A DNA stretch of 64,000 bases from Oscillatoriales cyanobacterium (lineage in GTDB: Bacteria; Cyanobacteriota; Cyanobacteriia; Cyanobacteriales; Microcoleaceae), in assembly GCA_004294385.1 (NCBI GenBank), contig REAP01000012.1, positions 1-64,000 on the forward strand. The letters are read 5' to 3'. Positions 25,661-33,287 of this stretch are shown here, piece by piece (position 1 is the stretch's first letter; each line of letters starts with the position of its first letter). The translations under genes and the position numbers were made by a program. The notes beneath the pieces were generated by a model, which saw nothing but the letters and a program-made list of their open reading frames with translations, searched no databases and was not told the origin of the DNA.

Positions 25661-26163
25661 CGTTTTGCCCCTTGTAATTTCGCTTTAATTTCACCAATGC
25701 GGGTGTCGGCATTGCTAGCTGCTTGGTCAAGACTCATACCCAGTCGGGCATAGGCGGGGCGAAGTCCGTGCAGGTGTTTACCTAACCGCGCGTCGGCACG
25801 CTTTTTTACGAGTTCGTTGTCAGCAACGACACCCTCATATTTGCGGTGGTGTTTGTGGACTTTGGCATCGGCTTCTTCAATCTTGCCAGCAGCTTCATAA
25901 GCCCGTTTTGCGTGACGTGCACCTTCAGTCTTTTCTTTGGCTAGTCCCTTCATCGCATCGGCTTCTTCTTCTGTGAAGTAGCGAGGTTTTTCGATGATGG
26001 GGACTGAACGGTCAGCAGCGGTGAATTTACCAGGATTGAGCGGGCTGATGGCATCGGCACTGGTAGCAGCTAGGACTGTGGAATGGTCTATGCCGTGGCC
26101 ACCATGCACTAGACCACCACTAGACTTTTCATCATTCTTGAAAATCTTGTTCATGCGTCCCAT
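25657..26163 (-). CDS. Element protein of unknown function, Ala/Lys/Glu-rich
   Basis: This soluble 168-aa protein has a Gly/His-rich start (GGLVHGGHGIDHSTVL) and long charged helices (TEEEADAMKGLAKEKTEGAR, then KRADARLGKHLHGLRPAYARLGMSLDQAA). It begins 1 bp from the stop of the upstream gene (26164) and overlaps the next one. It could be a scaffold or structural protein; no family recognised. Confidence 0.6.
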   Translation of the reverse strand: MGRMNKIFKNDEKSSGGLVHGGHGIDHSTVLAATSADAISPLNPGKFTAADRSVPIIEKPRYFTEEEADAMKGLAKEKTEGARHAKRAYEAAGKIEEADAKVHKHHRKYEGVVADNELVKKRADARLGKHLHGLRPAYARLGMSLDQAASNADTRIGEIKAKLQGAKR

Positions 26164-26532
26164 TTACTTTGCTCCTATTTGGATGGTGATTTTGACTGGT
26201 CGGGGTATCAGGTTTAGAGTTCTAGGCCATAGGGTCATCAGCAACACAAACAGTCCCACTCCTGCCAGAGTGAGGGTGAGCAGTTGCCCAAAATCTACCC
26301 ATTCAAAAAAATTAATTTGATGGGAATTTTCCTGGGAAGCGGTCGCTACGATGTTGTCGGATATCTCTGGTTTCGTTTCGTACTCTAGGTTGTGGGATTT
26401 TAAGAGTAATTCCCATGTGGAAGTTTTGGAGAGTTTCCCAAAGGTTCGGGCTTGTTCATTTGTGAGATTGCAAGCGTAGGCAATGTCTTTGAGGCCGTCA
26501 ATGCGACGACGGTTGACGAGGGGTTCTGTCAT
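26164..26532 (-). CDS. Single-pass membrane protein of the element
   Basis: This 122-aa protein has a soluble N-terminal 75 residues (RRIDGLKDIAYACNLTNEQARTFGKLSK) and one membrane helix (FGQLLTLTLAGVGLFVLLMTLW, about 81-102), followed by a short basic tail (RTLNLIPRPVKITIQIGAK). Second gene of the unknown operon. The arrangement of soluble head, one helix and basic tail recalls small phage membrane proteins, but no family is recognised. Confidence 0.6.
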   Translation of the reverse strand: MTEPLVNRRRIDGLKDIAYACNLTNEQARTFGKLSKTSTWELLLKSHNLEYETKPEISDNIVATASQENSHQINFFEWVDFGQLLTLTLAGVGLFVLLMTLWPRTLNLIPRPVKITIQIGAK

Positions 26533-26571
26533 GAGAACCTCTCAAAGTGGCTGTCATCACACAAAGATTCG

Positions 26572-26910
26572 TCAAGGCATATACGCCCAAGCGTCACAGC
26601 TACCGCTAATCCAGTTAATTTGATACTTCCAGTGTTGGCTTGTTGGAGACCAGCAAATCCCAATTATTTCCCCAATTTCTGGGCCCGGCACATTGCCGTT
26701 GTCATCATAGTTACCAACAGGCCAGTAACTGGCGACTTTATCGCCGATGTGAAACGGCGGTACGGGATATTTTGTGGGCAACTTAACAACCGATTGCCGA
26801 TGCGATGTAAAAAGCAGCAAAGCGTACGACGCTGCTTTCTGTAATAGCTCGCGACGGGGAAACGTTAAGAGTTGCGATCGCCCGTACAGGCAATCGTCTA
26901 AAAATGTCAT
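26572..26910 (-). CDS. First gene of the element's small-protein operon, SH3-like C-terminal half
   Basis: This is a 112-aa protein. Residues 55-110 (FHIGDKVASYWPVGNYDDN, then PEIGEIIGICWSPTSQHWKYQINWISG) have the pattern of a small SH3-like beta barrel as found in cyanobacterial hypothetical proteins. It starts at 26910, 39 bp before the next gene's start side, and is preceded by 165 bp that must hold the operon promoter. Function unknown. Confidence 0.6.
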   Translation of the reverse strand: MTFLDDCLYGRSQLLTFPRRELLQKAASYALLLFTSHRQSVVKLPTKYPVPPFHIGDKVASYWPVGNYDDNGNVPGPEIGEIIGICWSPTSQHWKYQINWISGSCDAWAYMP

Positions 26911-27031
26911 AATTTATCGGCTCCAAACGTTCTGTAATAACGGTTTGGGGAAGTCGTAGTTAATCTGGTGTTGGCACACCGGGTTAACCGCGCATATCAA
27001 ATCTTCCTTAGTTACTCACGATTACAGATTC

Positions 27032-27058
27032 ACAGTCCCTTGTCAACAGAGGGACTGT
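27032..27058. terminator. 9-bp inverted repeat downstream of the integrase
   Basis: ACAGTCCCT(TGTCAACAG)AGGGACTGT lies 17 bp after the integrase stop. It separates the integrase from the small-protein operon. Confidence 0.5.
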
Positions 27059-27074
27059 AAAGTTTTGTTTCTAA

Positions 27075-28508
27075 TTATTCGGTGAGTAATTCCATCACTT
27101 CATCGGGCGTAATCCCGTAAATGGCGGCTAGCAATTTAACATTTTTCACGTCACTACCTAATTGCTTAAGTACCTCAATAGCGCTACCTAAAGGAATAGC
27201 TTCCTTTGTGGATTGAGTCAGCAAATTAATTGTTGTTTCAGTATTGGCTCGTTTTTTGTAAGTCCCTTCATTCATCTGGGTTGAATGACCTAAATTTTTA
27301 GCCCTTGTTTCTTGAGACATTCCCGCCATTTGACCATTGAAATTTGCCAAGTGGCGTAACGCATGAGACTGAGTAAAGCCTTTATTCCATCTTTTCAGCG
27401 TAGCCCATGCACGGTCATTGTATGCACCAGAAATTGTCTTTGAATTGCTCGATGTCAACTTAATATCAGGCAATTGTCCTGATTTAATTCTCAAGCACTC
27501 AATTAAGTCAGGATGAGTAGGGGGAAGCATTGGTACACACAATCGGTAGCCAGTCTTGGTGGTGGTTTCTAGCCTTGTTTTCTCTCCAACTACGGCAATC
27601 ATTTTTGTATTACTTAGTTCAGATAGTGCCGGAATCGTAATGCCGTCTTTTGTTCTGAATGGTTCGTTGAGATTCTGAACAGCAAACACCTCATGTACTC
27701 GAAAGCCATACACTAACTGCATTGAGAATACCCACAGCCATCGCTTGCGTGATTCTAAGTTGTATCGCTTATCGCCTGAAATAGCTAAAACTTCTTCGTA
27801 AAACTTCAAAAACTCATCAACCGATATAGACTGAAGGTCTTCTCTAAACTGTGTCTGAGTACCATCAATTTCTTTGAGACAACTGAGTATGTCTGAACTG
27901 CTAATGGTTTCAGCAAGCTTACGCATGGCACACAGGCAGTTTTTGAAACATTTAGTTCCTTTTTGCTTACTGTTAACTGCCAGCAGAATGTCTGCAAGGT
28001 TTACGACTGTACTTTGTGGCAATAACTTAAAATAGTGTCCGTAGACACATCGCCAACTGTACTGGTGGCTAGCATTGTTCTTGTCACGCTGTTGACGGCG
28101 TTTAGTATGTCCATCCCAATACTCTTTTTCTACTTTTGTGATGGCTTCACCAAACGTCATCAAATCATTTTTGATGATGTTTTTTTCTAGAATCGTGTCA
28201 TCATACCACGCCAAAAACTGAGACTCGGTTCTCAACGATTCTAGGGCTATAGCAACTAAGTGAGCCTTTTTTAGAGACTCGGTAATTCCTTGCATTGTCA
28301 AGTAGCACCCACAGGTTTTATTGACCCGTTTGTTGCCTAACTTGAATTGCAGTGTTATGTAACTGCCACTAGCTTTGCTATCTTTTTTCAAACCGACCGC
28401 TTTTGGGCATTCTTTTTGCGCTTGTTTGAAGTAGTCCAGAATCCGCTCGTACCCAATAAGATAGTCGGCGCTGGTACTTAGTGTGACTGAATTAAATTTT
28501 TCGCCCAT
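27075..28508 (-). CDS. int: Tyrosine site-specific recombinase (integrase)
   Basis: This 477-aa protein has a C-terminal catalytic domain with R270 (YGFRVHE), a lysine in the TKTGYR turn (about 318), H382-x-x-R385 (HALRHL), H408 (LGHST) and the nucleophile Y417 (GTYKKR). The N-terminal 230 residues hold arm-binding and core-binding regions. All catalytic residues are intact. It lies 157 bp from attR, as usual for tRNA-directed integrases. Two 16-bp direct repeats between gene and attR are likely arm sites. Confidence 0.9.
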   Translation of the reverse strand: MGEKFNSVTLSTSADYLIGYERILDYFKQAQKECPKAVGLKKDSKASGSYITLQFKLGNKRVNKTCGCYLTMQGITESLKKAHLVAIALESLRTESQFLAWYDDTILEKNIIKNDLMTFGEAITKVEKEYWDGHTKRRQQRDKNNASHQYSWRCVYGHYFKLLPQSTVVNLADILLAVNSKQKGTKCFKNCLCAMRKLAETISSSDILSCLKEIDGTQTQFREDLQSISVDEFLKFYEEVLAISGDKRYNLESRKRWLWVFSMQLVYGFRVHEVFAVQNLNEPFRTKDGITIPALSELSNTKMIAVVGEKTRLETTTKTGYRLCVPMLPPTHPDLIECLRIKSGQLPDIKLTSSNSKTISGAYNDRAWATLKRWNKGFTQSHALRHLANFNGQMAGMSQETRAKNLGHSTQMNEGTYKKRANTETTINLLTQSTKEAIPLGSAIEVLKQLGSDVKNVKLLAAIYGITPDEVMELLTE

Positions 28509-28590
28509 TTTTCGCTCTGAGATGCAGCATTGTTGAGTTTGTTGTCTGCATCCAGCCTACAGCGAGTCGCTCAGTTTTCGCTCGGAGATG
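28509..28590. repeat. Direct repeats TTTTCGCTC(T/G)GAGATG, candidate integrase arm sites
   Basis: Two 16-bp copies with one mismatch, at 28509-28524 and 28575-28590, are 66 bp apart. They lie between the integrase start and attR, where accessory arm-type sites of tyrosine integrases are usually found. Confidence 0.6.
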
Positions 28591-28664
28591 AAATAGGACT
28601 TTCAGCATGAGGCAAAGAATGAGCTAGAACGACGGAAAATCGTAGATTGAGAGCTAAGCGCTAA

Positions 28665-28724
28665 TTCAAATCCCACCCTCTCCGTCCTTTTTCTGTATTT
28701 TCGATCAAGGGTTGTGGGTTGATT
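28665..28724. other. attR: 60-bp direct repeat with tRNA-Ser 3' fragment
   Basis: Identical over 60 bp to 19794-19853. The first 20 bases are the tRNA-Ser 3' end and the last two are part of the stop codon of the aminotransferase gene. Confidence 0.9.
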
Positions 28725-29898
28725 ACAGACCAATCAACTCAACCAATGCCTTAGCCAAATACTCATACTGCGGCAAAGTATTATAAAATTGAGCCGAAAT
28801 CCTCACCAACTGCTGATTTGCATCCGGCCAAGGAATCACAGGCACTTCAATCTTAAAAATCTCCCACAAAGCCTCTTGCAAAGGTGCAATTCCTGACTTT
28901 CCAACTGCATCAAATTTCGCATCTCTGAGTTGTATCACCGCCATCGAACCTACCATTTCGTCAGGACAAGGCTGGGGTAAATCTAATTTGTCCAGCAATA
29001 TTTGTCTTCCAGCTAAAGCCAAAGCATGATTTTTTGCCATCAATTCCGGCCATCCACCCTCCAACAAAGAACCCATGAAATCGATCGCAACAGGGACACA
29101 TAAATAAGCACTTGGATCGACAGTTCCCATCCAGTCAAATTCTAACTGAAAGCGCGATTTATCAGTGCGCGGGGAATTTGCACCGTGACTGATAGTTGTT
29201 GGCCGAATAGCATCTTGCTTGTCGCGCCGCACGTACAAAAAGCCAGCACCTTTTGGCGCGCACAGCCACTTGTGACAATTTCCAGTGTAGTAAGCAGCGC
29301 CAATTTCATCCAAATTCAGCGCGATCATTCCTGGTGCGTGAGATCCGTCTACCAAGACATCGACACCTCTTTGGGCTAATTCGCCCACTAGCTGTTTGAT
29401 GGGAAATATTAAACCTGTTTGACTGACAATATGGTCTAATAATACTAATTTTGTTTTTGGTGAAACGCACTTGATTACTGCTTCGACAACTTGTTGAGGC
29501 GATTCAATGGGAAACGGCACTTCAGCTACTATTACGTTAGCGCCTGTGCGACTAGCCACAAAGTCTAGTGTATTGCGGCAAGCGTTGTATTCTTGATTTG
29601 TAGTTAGCAATTCGTCGCCCGGATCAAAAGAGAGCGATCGCAAAACTGCATTAACTCCCGTCGTCGCATTTGGCACAAATGCCAATTCATCGCCACTGGT
29701 ACCAATAAAAGCTGCTAATTCGTTTCTAGCATGATCTAACAGCGGCTCAAATTCTCGCATCAAAAAGCGCAAAGGTTCTCTTTCTAACTGTTCTCGAAAA
29801 CTTGTTTGTGCTTCGAGTACGGGAATTGGACAAGCACCGAAAGAGCCGTGGTTGAGAAATGTGATATCGCGATCGAGTAACCAGTTTTCTAAGTTCAT
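28723..29898 (-). CDS. Class V aminotransferase-fold PLP enzyme (isopenicillin-N-epimerase-like)
   Basis: This 391-aa protein starts RDITFLNHGSFGACPIPVLEAQ and has SGDELAFVPNATTGVNAVLRSL, DGSHAPGM and the PLP lysine in TGNCHKWLCAPKG. The overall pattern is the epimerase-like branch of class V aminotransferases, related to cysteine desulfurases, but a catalytic cysteine loop of NifS type is not apparent. The substrate is unknown. Its stop codon forms the outer edge of attR, so the integrated element did not alter the coding sequence. Confidence 0.85.
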   Translation of the reverse strand: MNLENWLLDRDITFLNHGSFGACPIPVLEAQTSFREQLEREPLRFLMREFEPLLDHARNELAAFIGTSGDELAFVPNATTGVNAVLRSLSFDPGDELLTTNQEYNACRNTLDFVASRTGANVIVAEVPFPIESPQQVVEAVIKCVSPKTKLVLLDHIVSQTGLIFPIKQLVGELAQRGVDVLVDGSHAPGMIALNLDEIGAAYYTGNCHKWLCAPKGAGFLYVRRDKQDAIRPTTISHGANSPRTDKSRFQLEFDWMGTVDPSAYLCVPVAIDFMGSLLEGGWPELMAKNHALALAGRQILLDKLDLPQPCPDEMVGSMAVIQLRDAKFDAVGKSGIAPLQEALWEIFKIEVPVIPWPDANQQLVRISAQFYNTLPQYEYLAKALVELIGL

Positions 29899-30237
29899 TT
29901 ATTTGTTATTTGTTAGTTGTTAGTTGTTAGTTGTTAGTTGTTAGTTGTTAGTTGTTAGTTGTTAGTTGTTAGTTGTTAGTTGTTATTTGTTATTTGTTAT
30001 TTGTTATTTGTTATTTGTTATTTGTTATTGGTTATTGGTTATTTGTTATTTCCTATGCCCAATGCCCTATGCCCAATGCCCAATGCCCAATGCCCTATGC
30101 CCTATGCCCAATGCCCTATGCCCTATGCCCAATGCCCAATGCCCTATACCCTATGCCCAATGCCCTATGCCCTATACCCCATGCCCTATGCCCCATGCCC
30201 TATGCCCGATTCCCAATTCCCAATTCCCAATTTGTTT
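29899..30237. repeat. About 340 bp of 7-bp tandem repeats, changing unit three times
   Basis: TTGTTAG units run to about 29985, TTATTTG/TTATTGG units to about 30055, then ATGCCCA/ATGCCCT and TTCCCAA units to 30237. All keep the period of 7. The last part forms the 3' end of mobA. The three overlapping frames rich in PMPNAQC or LLFVIC are artefacts. Confidence 0.92.
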
Positions 30238-30818
30238 AATTGCTCAAACTCTTCTAGTGTATTACAGTTTGACAACATTACTGCTTCTCGTTCCCCTACA
30301 GACAGAGGTACTACTGCAATTTGATTCAACCATACTTGAAACGATCGCCCGCCATGCTCAATAAAACTTTGCAAACTTGACAGAGATTGCTGGCGGTAGA
30401 ATCCGCACAGAGGTTCCCAGCGCGAATTTTGATAAGGGACAACTGCTAAAGTAGATGGCGGTACTGCTGCTAAGTGACTGGCCCAATGCTGAATCATCTG
30501 GGCATCCAACAAGGGTAAATCGCAAGCTAGGAGTAAAATCCACTCTGTAGTAATTTGAGTCAATCCCTGAGTTAAGGCGATCAAAGGCCCGGAACCGGGA
30601 TTGTATTCTACCAGAAATTGACATTTTTTGCTTAAAGTCGATCGATAGCGATCGGGCCAAGCAGTCAGAACATAAACTTCTGAGGTTAGATTCGCAGCCA
30701 CTTCGCACGATCGCATCAATAGAGATTTACCCTCAATTTCCAATAGAGCTTTATCCCTACCCATCCGAGAACTTTGACCGCCAGCAAGCACAATTACAGA
30801 AATTTTATGATTAGTCAT
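30186..30818 (-). CDS. mobA: Molybdenum cofactor guanylyltransferase
   Basis: MobA attaches GMP to molybdopterin for enzymes of the nitrate reductase class. The signature IVLAGGQSSRMGRDKALLEI at residues 9-28, the LLLACDLPLLDAQMI block and SRWEPLCGFYRQQ are present. The last 15 residues (KLGIGNWESGIGHGA) are encoded by the heptamer repeat, so the native end was lost or extended. It is next to nitrate-assimilation regulators, which agrees with a molybdoenzyme role. Confidence 0.9.
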   Translation of the reverse strand: MTNHKISVIVLAGGQSSRMGRDKALLEIEGKSLLMRSCEVAANLTSEVYVLTAWPDRYRSTLSKKCQFLVEYNPGSGPLIALTQGLTQITTEWILLLACDLPLLDAQMIQHWASHLAAVPPSTLAVVPYQNSRWEPLCGFYRQQSLSSLQSFIEHGGRSFQVWLNQIAVVPLSVGEREAVMLSNCNTLEEFEQLNKLGIGNWESGIGHGA

Positions 30819-30996
30819 TAGTCATTAGTCATTAGTTATTAGTCATTAGTCATTAGTCATTAGTTATTGGTTATTGGTTATTGGTTATTGGTTATTGATT
30901 ATTGGTTATTGGTTATTGGCCCGTCAACAGTCAACCCAACGACTGCGTTTATCCTGAGCCCAACGACTGCGTTTATCCTGAGCGTAGTCGAAGGGC
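30819..30996. repeat. 7-bp repeats (TTAGTCA, TTATTGG) and CCTGAGCGTAGTCGAAGGG palindromes
   Basis: TTAGTCA and TTATTGG units follow mobA's start side. Then two direct copies of CAACGACTGCGTTTATCCTGAG lead into a foldback with CTCAGGATAAACGCAGCCGTTG, whose right arm writes the cnaT-like gene's last codons. No gene fits here. Confidence 0.88.
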
Positions 30997-32058
30997 TCAG
31001 GATAAACGCAGCCGTTGGGCTACCTCCTCAAGTTTTTGAACAACTTGACCGCTAGTCAACAAAACTTCTGCCTTGATAAAACCAGAATTTATGTCCGAAC
31101 AAATTCCACAGCGCCATAGATAAAATCCGCCATTCCAGATAGCCGACTGCATCAATTCCGATGGTTTTCCCTGCAACACTTCCTGCATTTGTTTTAATAA
31201 CTCAGAGGTGGATTCAAAGGCAGGATTTGTGTTGCTAAAACCATAATCTCCGTGATTTAAAAGCACTCGCTCAAACTCAGCATCCGGCTTAGCAATACCG
31301 ATAATCGCAGTGCGATCGCGTGGCAAATCACAACTTCCTTCCAGTCCTTTGATTGTGGTATAATTCTTGATTCCTCGCAATTCAAAAGTCTTGATAAACA
31401 TACCTTCTGTCGGCGGGTGGACGTAGCCGGAGATGACGTTAACATCGCCATCACAGGGACACCACATCAACTCCATTGTTGAAAAAGGCGGCCGTTTGCC
31501 GATTTCTCGCCGATAGGGAACTAAACTATCGGCTTGGGGAAAATGCTTGGGAATGTAGACAAAACCCAAACCAGTGTTGTCAAAAACTTGCTGAACTTTT
31601 TCTATCGTAAGTTTTGTCCAGTCAACACCCAAACCGCGCCAAATCTCTATGAGGGGAATGCCTTCTTTTGTCGGCATGATATCGCCGCCGTGCATGAGTG
31701 TGGGGACACCTGCGGTAGCTAAAATTAGGGCAGTTAAAGGACTAACTGGGGCTGTGCGCGATCGCCCGTCGTATGCAACTCCAAACACCGCAACGCTAGA
31801 TACTGCAAAGCCTTTTTCTCTGTTTGGGTAGGCGAGTTTCGGCCCTAATTCTTCATAAGCATCGAGCATTCCGGCCAATTCTTCCCCCGTCGGCCGCTTA
31901 ATCCGGTGGGAAATCATAAAAGCTCCAATTTGAGCTGGTGTTGCTTCTCCTAATAGCATCATCCGCGTTGCTGCGGCTGATTCCGAGCGCGTTAAGTTTT
32001 CTCCTGTGTGTACACCGCTGCCAATTTTTCGTAGCAATTCTCTAAAAGCGTTACTCAT
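30997..32058 (-). CDS. cnaT: Anthranilate phosphoribosyltransferase-like protein (CnaT / TrpD2 type)
   Basis: This 353-aa protein has the TrpD fold: SESAAATRMMLLGEATPAQIGAFMISHRIK and a VPTLMHGGDIMP phosphate loop variant. It lacks several substrate residues of true TrpD. In Anabaena a protein of this type, CnaT, is needed for expression of nitrate assimilation genes and lies beside ntcB and nirB. The same neighbours are here, which is the main ground for the symbol. The last eight residues (VAQRLRLS) come from the palindromic repeat at 30945-31020. Confidence 0.75.
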   Translation of the reverse strand: MSNAFRELLRKIGSGVHTGENLTRSESAAATRMMLLGEATPAQIGAFMISHRIKRPTGEELAGMLDAYEELGPKLAYPNREKGFAVSSVAVFGVAYDGRSRTAPVSPLTALILATAGVPTLMHGGDIMPTKEGIPLIEIWRGLGVDWTKLTIEKVQQVFDNTGLGFVYIPKHFPQADSLVPYRREIGKRPPFSTMELMWCPCDGDVNVISGYVHPPTEGMFIKTFELRGIKNYTTIKGLEGSCDLPRDRTAIIGIAKPDAEFERVLLNHGDYGFSNTNPAFESTSELLKQMQEVLQGKPSELMQSAIWNGGFYLWRCGICSDINSGFIKAEVLLTSGQVVQKLEEVAQRLRLS

Positions 32059-32145
32059 AATCTTGGTAATTGGGAATTGGGAATTGGGAATTGGGAATTG
32101 GTAATTGGTAATTGGTAATTGGTAATTGGTAATTGGTTAGTTGTT
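32059..32145. repeat. 7-bp repeats GGGAATT / GGTAATT
   Basis: Eleven or so heptamers fill the space between the cnaT-like and ntcB-like genes and reach into the last codons of the latter (GTTAGTT units give the final TTNN). Confidence 0.9.
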
Positions 32146-33135
32146 AGTTGTTCCGACTTTTAAGATATCAAATTGCGGTGGCACAAATTCGCGTACTAAT
32201 TGGCAGAAATGGGCGATCGGTGGAATTTGCATTCGATCGTGAGTTGTCACCAAAACGACTTCGCGAGTCCAAATCGGATCGGCTGTCGCACTACCGTTAG
32301 CGCAGCCCTCGAAGAGGATCGGAGAAACCTTAGAATTTAGTCTTTGGTGATCGATCGGACGAATTGCTAAAGTGCGATCGCCCTGCGCTTCCAGCAAAGC
32401 CGAATGTGGCAACAAAGCAATCAATTCTCCCTGTCGCACCACCCCCCGAAAAGCATCCAGAGTATTCAACTCCAAAACAGCTTGCAGTTTAGCACCCATC
32501 CGTCCAAATTCGTCTTGCACCATCCGCTGCATTCCGTAGCCATCCTTAAAAACCACTTGCGGGTAACAAATCAATTCCGCCATTGGTACTCGATCGTATT
32601 TAGCCAATGGATGACTCGCGGCCATCAATACCTCGATCGGCTCATTGTAAAGCACCTCAACCAACATTTCGGGGCCTTGAGTAAAATAGCGGTTATTCAT
32701 CACCACCGCTACATCCACCAAACCATCTTTGAGGACTTTCAAAGCTCGATCGCTCCCCAGGGCTGTCACCCGCAACTGTACCTGTGGATAATCCCGGCAA
32801 AACTTTTGAAGTACAGGCGGCAAATAAGCAGCACAGACGGAATGAATAGCCGCTATGCAAAGTTCCGGCTGCTTACCCGCAAGCAAGTCTCCCAATTCCT
32901 GAGTGGCATTTTGCCAAGTCTGACAGATTTTGCGAGCATGAGGCAACAGGCGTTCCCCAGCCAAAGTCAGCTTGGCATGGGCCATGCGGTGAAACAGAGA
33001 CAAACCGAGTTCAGCTTCCAGTCCCTGCACTTGGCGGCTAATAGTCGATTGAGTGACGCCACACTTCCCTGCTGCTTGCTGAAAGCTTCCGGTTTGGGCA
33101 ACTGAAAGAAATGCTTGAAGCTGCTCTAAGCGCAT
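32137..33135 (-). CDS. ntcB: LysR-type regulator, NtcB-like
   Basis: This 332-aa LysR protein has an N-terminal HTH (MRLEQLQAFLSVAQTGSFQQ, AAGKCGVTQSTISRQVQGLE) and a ligand domain with AAIHSVCAAYLPPVLQKF and NTLDAFRGVVRQGELIALLP. These blocks match the nitrite-responsive activator NtcB as remembered. NtcB activates nitrate assimilation genes together with NtcA. Near residue 275 the segment EGCANGSATADP is encoded by a dispersed mini-repeat (GCACTACCGTTAGCGCAGCC), apparently an in-frame insertion in a variable loop. The neighbours (cnaT- and nirB-like, mobA) support the call. Confidence 0.75.
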   Translation of the reverse strand: MRLEQLQAFLSVAQTGSFQQAAGKCGVTQSTISRQVQGLEAELGLSLFHRMAHAKLTLAGERLLPHARKICQTWQNATQELGDLLAGKQPELCIAAIHSVCAAYLPPVLQKFCRDYPQVQLRVTALGSDRALKVLKDGLVDVAVVMNNRYFTQGPEMLVEVLYNEPIEVLMAASHPLAKYDRVPMAELICYPQVVFKDGYGMQRMVQDEFGRMGAKLQAVLELNTLDAFRGVVRQGELIALLPHSALLEAQGDRTLAIRPIDHQRLNSKVSPILFEGCANGSATADPIWTREVVLVTTHDRMQIPPIAHFCQLVREFVPPQFDILKVGTTNN

Positions 33136-33287
33136 GAATTTTTAAGTCTATTTAACATTTGGTGCGATCGTCATCAGTCACTGAATAATAATAGAGACAT
33201 TAACCGATTTGCGAGTCAAGTTTAGTAGACTTTGATACAGCTAATGATTTAGGATTGCTATACCAATCCTATTTTAGATTAATTCTC

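Larger units (their letters stand above)
19794..28724 (-). mobile_element. 8.9-kb integrative element in tRNA-Ser
   Basis: Perfect 60-bp direct repeats bound the segment. A tyrosine integrase gene lies next to the right one, a primase-helicase occupies the middle, and all genes are on the minus strand. No capsid, tail, terminase, relaxase or conjugation gene is recognisable, so it is a capsidless satellite, an integrative plasmid or an unknown virus-like element. Before insertion the tRNA would have faced the aminotransferase gene directly. Confidence 0.88.

Noticed and set aside
29966..30364. Three long overlapping frames rich in PMPNAQC or LLFVIC
   Set aside because: They arise from the 7-bp periodic repeat, which stays open in all three frames; no ribosome site and no homology-like composition.
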